DNA of 9,717 bases from the NCBI GenBank assembly GCA_019090765.1, contig JAHRVJ010000091.1:1-9717 (forward strand), written 5' to 3'. The position numbers and the translations under genes were made by a program. The stretch's first letter is position 1. Each line of letters opens with the position of its first letter. Below, one piece after another: positions 7,125 through 9,717 of this stretch. Source of the stretch: Ilumatobacteraceae bacterium (GTDB lineage: Bacteria; Actinomycetota; Acidimicrobiia; Acidimicrobiales; Ilumatobacteraceae). The notes beneath the pieces are model-generated. The model worked only from the letters and a program-made list of their open reading frames with translations. It made no database searches and was not told where the DNA came from.

Positions 7125-7150
7125 TCGGCCGGAGGTTCCTCCCCGGCCGA
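7125..7150 (-). promoter_or_regulatory. GC-rich hairpin in the gltA leader
   Basis: The arms TCGGCCGG and CCGGCCGA are perfect 8-bp complements around a 10-nt loop that itself holds GGAGG/CCTCC complementarity, so the fold has two registers. It lies 47-72 nt before the gltA start and 55 bp after the carboxyltransferase stop. There is no T-run, so it is more likely a 5' leader structure than an intrinsic terminator. The predicted gltA transcription start is about at its outer edge. Confidence 0.5.
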
Positions 7151-7156
7151 AGTGTC

Positions 7157-7187
7157 ACCATACTGGCGAGAGGCGCTGAGGACTCAA
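7157..7187 (-). promoter_or_regulatory. Candidate gltA promoter
   Basis: On the minus strand TTGAGT (7187-7182) and TATGGT (7162-7157) are separated by 19 bp. The -10 fits TANNNT, but the spacer is longer than the usual 17 bp. The predicted start is near 7150. This is weak evidence on its own. Confidence 0.25.
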
Positions 7188-7204
7188 ACTGCTGCGGAAC
7201 AACC

Positions 7205-8569
7205 CTAGAGAGGGGTGTTGCCGTGGTTTCGCGTCCCCAGTAGCTCACGCTTGTCTTGGAGTGTGTCGAGCGCGGCCGTGATGTCGCGACGGGTATCAGC
7301 TGGGTCGATGACAGCATCTACGAGGCCCCTTTCGGCGGCCACGTAGGGATTCAGCAAGCGCTCGGCGTAGTCGGCCTCGAAAGCGGCTCGCTCCTCGGGA
7401 GTGGCGCGACGTTGCAAGACCGCGGCCGCCTGACCGGCACCCATGACAGCGAGTTCAGCCCCTGGCCACGCGAGGCAGAGGTCATTGCCCATCGTCTTGG
7501 AGTCCATCACGATGTATGCGCCGCCGTAGCTCTTGCGCAAGATCACGCAGATGCGCGGCACGGTTGCCCGGGCATAGGCGTAAACAAGCTGGGCGCCGTG
7601 GCGGATCATTCCACGCCACTCAAGGTCTTTGCCGGGGTAAAAGCCCGGAGTGTCGACAAGGGTGATGATTGGCAAGTTGAACGCATCGCAGAATGCGACG
7701 AAGCGGGCCGCCTTCTGTGATGCCGGAATGTCGAGCGTGCCCGCGAGAGCGAGTGGCTGGTTGGCGACCACTCCCACTGGGCGGCCGTCGATTGTGGCGA
7801 ATGCCGTGACGATGTTGCCAGCCCACCGCTCGCGCAACTCGAACAATGAGTCTTCGTCAACAATCTCAGATGCCACGTCGCGCACGTCGTAGCTCCCTGT
7901 TGAGGTCCCAGGAATGCGTTCCCCAGCTGCTGGACACGATCGGTCGGCTGGGTCGTTGTTCGGCCAGCGAGGCGGTTCTTCATCGAGATTGTTTGGCAGG
8001 TAGGAGAGGATGTCTTCGATGGTCGCCTCGGCCGCTTCTCGATCAGGCACTACAGCGGTTGGAACACCGGTCTGCTTCGCGTGGTTGCTTGCGCCACCGA
8101 GCTCGTCAACGCCGATCGCAACTCCAGTGAATTGTTCGACCATCACCGGCCCGTTGACGAAGGCGTAGCTGGCGTCGGTCATTACGCTGAAGTCAGCTAG
8201 ACCAAGCAATAATGCGGGGCCGGAAACTGCCGGACCATCAACGATGATGGCGGTCGGCACCACACCTGAACACGCCACGAGGGCCGATGCCGCTTGGCCC
8301 CACCCATGGAGCGCTGCGACGCCCTCGTTTATGTCGGCACCTGCGGTAGATAGGACCATCACCAAGGGCAGCCGCATCTCGAGGGCAGTTGTGGCCGCGT
8401 TTGTGAACTGAGCCGAAGTGTCGGAGTTAAGGCGTTGAGGCTGGCCCAACTCGTCAAACTCCGCCCAGACAACTGGGCGCTGGCCGAGGGTCCGGACTGT
8501 CAGATGGGCGATGCTGGGAGTGAGCGCGGCCAGCGCTAAAGGAGACGCATCGATTGGCGGCGAGCTCAT
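7205..8569 (-). CDS. Acyl-CoA carboxylase carboxyltransferase (beta) subunit, shortened and divergent AccD/PccB-like
   Basis: This 454-residue protein has the two-crotonase-fold layout of the subunit that moves CO2 from biotin to an acyl-CoA. The C-terminal half is well conserved: LVDTPGFYPGKDLEWRGMIRHGA at 304-326, RKSYGGAYIVMDSKTMGNDL at 345-364, AWPGAELAVMG at 367-377, and tail HGNTPL. The N-terminal half is eroded. The usual SGGARIQEG is STAGADINEG at 74-83, the usual GPCAGG-type oxyanion loop is GPAVSGPALL at 112-121, and about 50 lid residues common at the start of the family are absent. The family is usually 510-550 residues. The acyl substrate cannot be named, and no biotin carboxylase partner is in the window. 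ATG 8569 is chosen over GTG 8608 because TAATCT lies 8 nt upstream. It is the second gene after the LysR regulator. Confidence 0.82.
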   Translation of the reverse strand: MSSPPIDASPLALAALTPSIAHLTVRTLGQRPVVWAEFDELGQPQRLNSDTSAQFTNAATTALEMRLPLVMVLSTAGADINEGVAALHGWGQAASALVACSGVVPTAIIVDGPAVSGPALLLGLADFSVMTDASYAFVNGPVMVEQFTGVAIGVDELGGASNHAKQTGVPTAVVPDREAAEATIEDILSYLPNNLDEEPPRWPNNDPADRSCPAAGERIPGTSTGSYDVRDVASEIVDEDSLFELRERWAGNIVTAFATIDGRPVGVVANQPLALAGTLDIPASQKAARFVAFCDAFNLPIITLVDTPGFYPGKDLEWRGMIRHGAQLVYAYARATVPRICVILRKSYGGAYIVMDSKTMGNDLCLAWPGAELAVMGAGQAAAVLQRRATPEERAAFEADYAERLLNPYVAAERGLVDAVIDPADTRRDITAALDTLQDKRELLGTRNHGNTPL

Positions 8570-8577
8570 TGCCACCG

Positions 8578-8583
8578 AGATTA
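8578..8583 (-). promoter_or_regulatory. -10 element for leaderless carboxyltransferase transcript
   Basis: On the minus strand TAATCT fits TANNNT and ends 8 nt before ATG 8569. It lies in the 44-bp gap after the LysR gene. It would give the carboxyltransferase its own leaderless transcript in addition to any read-through from the regulator. Confidence 0.4.
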
Positions 8584-8613
8584 CTGGCTCGGACCTGGTT
8601 GACCTCACTGTGG

Positions 8614-9552
8614 CTAATTTGAGCGCGCGAAAGGTATGGCACTGGCGTCGGGGTAGACGCCAGGCTGGCGGGCGCCCCGTTCGGCCGCGACGCCGCGCAG
8701 TGTTTCGAGCGCGGCGATCGTTGGCGCGCTGGAACTAGGGCGTCGCCGCCGAACGAAGGCGACTACCCGGCGGGGGAGTTCGGGGACAGTGATGCTTCGA
8801 AACGAGCCCTCGAGCCAATCGGGGATGGCAGTCGCCGGCACTATCGCAGCGCCGAACCCGTCGAAAGCAAGTGACGCAAGCAGGCGCACGCCGTCGATTT
8901 CGGCCTGAGGTTTGAGCGTGATGTCAGCAGCGGCCGCTGCTCGTTCGAGCACTCTTCGCAGAGCGGCGCCGGTCGGTGGAAGTAGGAGCGGGACGTCATC
9001 AAGATCAGCGATGTGGATCGTGTCGCTGGTTGCCAAAGGGTGAGATTTGTCGGCGACAAGGAGCAGATCCTCGGCGAACAGTGGCTCGATTACCAGCTCG
9101 GGGTCGTCAACTGGAAGATGGATGATGGCACCATTGATCTGCCCGGCGAGAACATTCGGGACCAGCGACGACGTGGACCCTTCTTGCACGATGACGCGGA
9201 CGTTTGGGTGCTGGTCGTCAAGTCCGCTGAGAAACCTTGGGATGAGCCAACGGGCTGTGGTGCCGATGACGCCGATTCGGGTGACTCCGGAGACGTCGGC
9301 GTTACGGCTGGCCATATCGGCGGTGATGTCGTCGATTTCATTGAGTACTCGACGGGCCCGCTCGACCACCCTGATTCCTTCTGGGGTGAGGCCACCCTGC
9401 GAGCGGTCAACAAGGGTGACCCCCAGCTCCTTTTCTAGGCGGGCGATATGTCCAGACACATTGGATTGGACCGTGTACAGCGAGCGAGCAGCCGCTGAGA
9501 AGGTTCCGTGATCGGCGATTGCGACCAATGTGGAGAGTTGACGGACGTCCAT
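8614..9552 (-). CDS. LysR-family transcriptional regulator
   Basis: This 312-residue protein is close to the usual 300 of the family. The winged helix-turn-helix covers residues 1-60: it begins MDVRQLSTLVAIADHGTFSAAA, and the recognition helix lies in the stretch YTVQSNVSGHIARLEKELG, followed by LTPEG. A linker helix runs to about 88. The periplasmic-binding-like effector domain starts at GVTRIGVIG (about 88) and continues through the FDGFGAAIVPATAIPDWL region. The effector is unknown. The gene is directly upstream of the carboxyltransferase in the same direction. It also faces a plus-strand promoter at 9588-9616, the classic position for a LysR regulator and its divergent target. ATG 9552 lacks a Shine-Dalgarno sequence but has TATCGT 8 nt upstream, so a leaderless mRNA is likely. 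Confidence 0.93.
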   Translation of the reverse strand: MDVRQLSTLVAIADHGTFSAAARSLYTVQSNVSGHIARLEKELGVTLVDRSQGGLTPEGIRVVERARRVLNEIDDITADMASRNADVSGVTRIGVIGTTARWLIPRFLSGLDDQHPNVRVIVQEGSTSSLVPNVLAGQINGAIIHLPVDDPELVIEPLFAEDLLLVADKSHPLATSDTIHIADLDDVPLLLPPTGAALRRVLERAAAAADITLKPQAEIDGVRLLASLAFDGFGAAIVPATAIPDWLEGSFRSITVPELPRRVVAFVRRRRPSSSAPTIAALETLRGVAAERGARQPGVYPDASAIPFARSN

Positions 9553-9560
9553 CTCTAAAA

Positions 9561-9566
9561 ACGATA
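9561..9566 (-). promoter_or_regulatory. -10 element for leaderless LysR-gene transcript
   Basis: On the minus strand TATCGT fits TANNNT and ends 8 nt before ATG 9552. It overlaps the imperfect inverted repeat GATA-N5-TATC (9563-9575), which could serve self-repression by the LysR protein. The operator role is inference only. Confidence 0.4.
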
Positions 9567-9587
9567 CCTGATATCACTTTGTTCTAC

Positions 9588-9616
9588 TTGTCAGATCACT
9601 CTTTCACGTGCATACT
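9588..9616 (+). promoter_or_regulatory. Plus-strand promoter leading out of the window
   Basis: TTGTCA (9588-9593, 5 of 6 to TTGACA) and CATACT (9611-9616, 4 of 6 to TATAAT) are separated by exactly 17 bp. The predicted start is near 9623. No gene lies downstream before the window ends, so the transcript has a leader of at least 95 nt and probably serves a gene divergent from the LysR regulator. Confidence 0.45.
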
Positions 9617-9641
9617 TTCACAAGCAAATAAGTCGCAGTGT

Positions 9642-9717
9642 GAACACCCCCCATGTTCCACTCGAATGGAGAGTCCACTATCCGATCCCCCATCGGAGGA
9701 CTCTCCCAGGTTGAGAG
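9642..9717 (+). promoter_or_regulatory. Structured leader RNA with competing hairpins
   Basis: Three elements follow the promoter. GAACA (9642-9646) pairs with TGTTC (9654-9658). GGAGAGTCC (9668-9676) pairs with GGACTCTCC (9698-9706), with an inner TCCGAT/ATCGGA stem (9681-9686/9692-9697) closing a CCCCC loop. The 3' arm CTCTC (9701-9705) can instead pair with GAGAG at 9713-9717, so two folds exclude each other. The window end cuts the element. It may be an attenuator, a cis-acting RNA, or an operator in DNA form. It matches no riboswitch family I recognise. Confidence 0.4.

Noticed and set aside
8570..8608. GTG 8608 as the start of the carboxyltransferase
   Set aside because: It has no ribosome site or TANNNT at the right distance, and the added 13 residues do not match the family. 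ATG 8569 has the leaderless layout.
9668..9710. Possible glycine riboswitch (GGAGAGTCC start and CTCTCCCAGG end look similar)
   Set aside because: The conserved core of the aptamer (the CCGAAGG/GCAA part between the two motifs) is absent, and the similar bases are explained by a simple inverted repeat.
1..9717. CRISPR arrays, tRNA or rRNA genes, insertion sequences, phage or toxin-antitoxin genes
   Set aside because: Scanning both strands showed no spaced repeat array, no cloverleaf or rRNA segment, no transposase and no small paired genes. The only strong repeat is the hairpin pair at 5698-5805.

Overview
The window looks like chromosomal DNA from an actinobacterium. By eye the GC content is about 60%. 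It carries a monomeric NADP-type isocitrate dehydrogenase, an actinobacterial-style DinB with a CGAAC-N4-GTTCG LexA box, and a hexameric-type citrate synthase with a GTG start. Three starts lack a Shine-Dalgarno sequence and instead follow a TANNNT-N8-ATG layout, as expected for leaderless mRNAs. A class such as Acidimicrobiia is possible but cannot be proved from this sequence. No phage, insertion sequence, CRISPR array, tRNA or rRNA is visible, and the genes are mostly core metabolism.

Layout: (1) 2-898 (+), 5'-truncated NADPH:quinone oxidoreductase-like protein. (2) 947-2179 (+), DNA polymerase IV (dinB), with a near-perfect LexA box at 951-966 lying on its start region. (3) 2200-3306 (-), acyl-CoA dehydrogenase, convergent with dinB. 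(4) 3307-3475, divergent control region with two tandem TTGTA(G/T)ACAA palindromes 11 bp apart and a separate GGGTTAACCC palindrome. (5) 3476-5701 (+), monomeric isocitrate dehydrogenase. (6) 5698-5805, two almost identical long hairpins that begin in the isocitrate dehydrogenase stop codon and fill the gap to the convergent citrate synthase. (7) 5813-7078 (-), citrate synthase, with a GC-rich leader hairpin. (8) 7205-8569 (-), shortened AccD-type carboxyltransferase with a divergent N-terminal half. (9) 8614-9552 (-), LysR-family regulator. (10) 9553-9717, a gene-free end with a good plus-strand sigma-70-type promoter followed by competing hairpins, probably the leader of a gene beyond the window.

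Functionally the centre of the window is acetyl-CoA metabolism. Citrate synthase uses acetyl-CoA, isocitrate dehydrogenase acts two steps later in the TCA cycle, the carboxyltransferase probably belongs to an acyl-CoA carboxylase, and the acyl-CoA dehydrogenase acts in beta-oxidation-type chemistry. The LysR gene lies directly upstream of the carboxyltransferase and may control it or the divergent gene outside the window. I see no clear new multi-gene system. The most unusual signals are regulatory or structural: the tandem hairpins between the two TCA genes, the repeated leaderless-start geometry, the helically phased operator pair, and the structured leader at the right edge.
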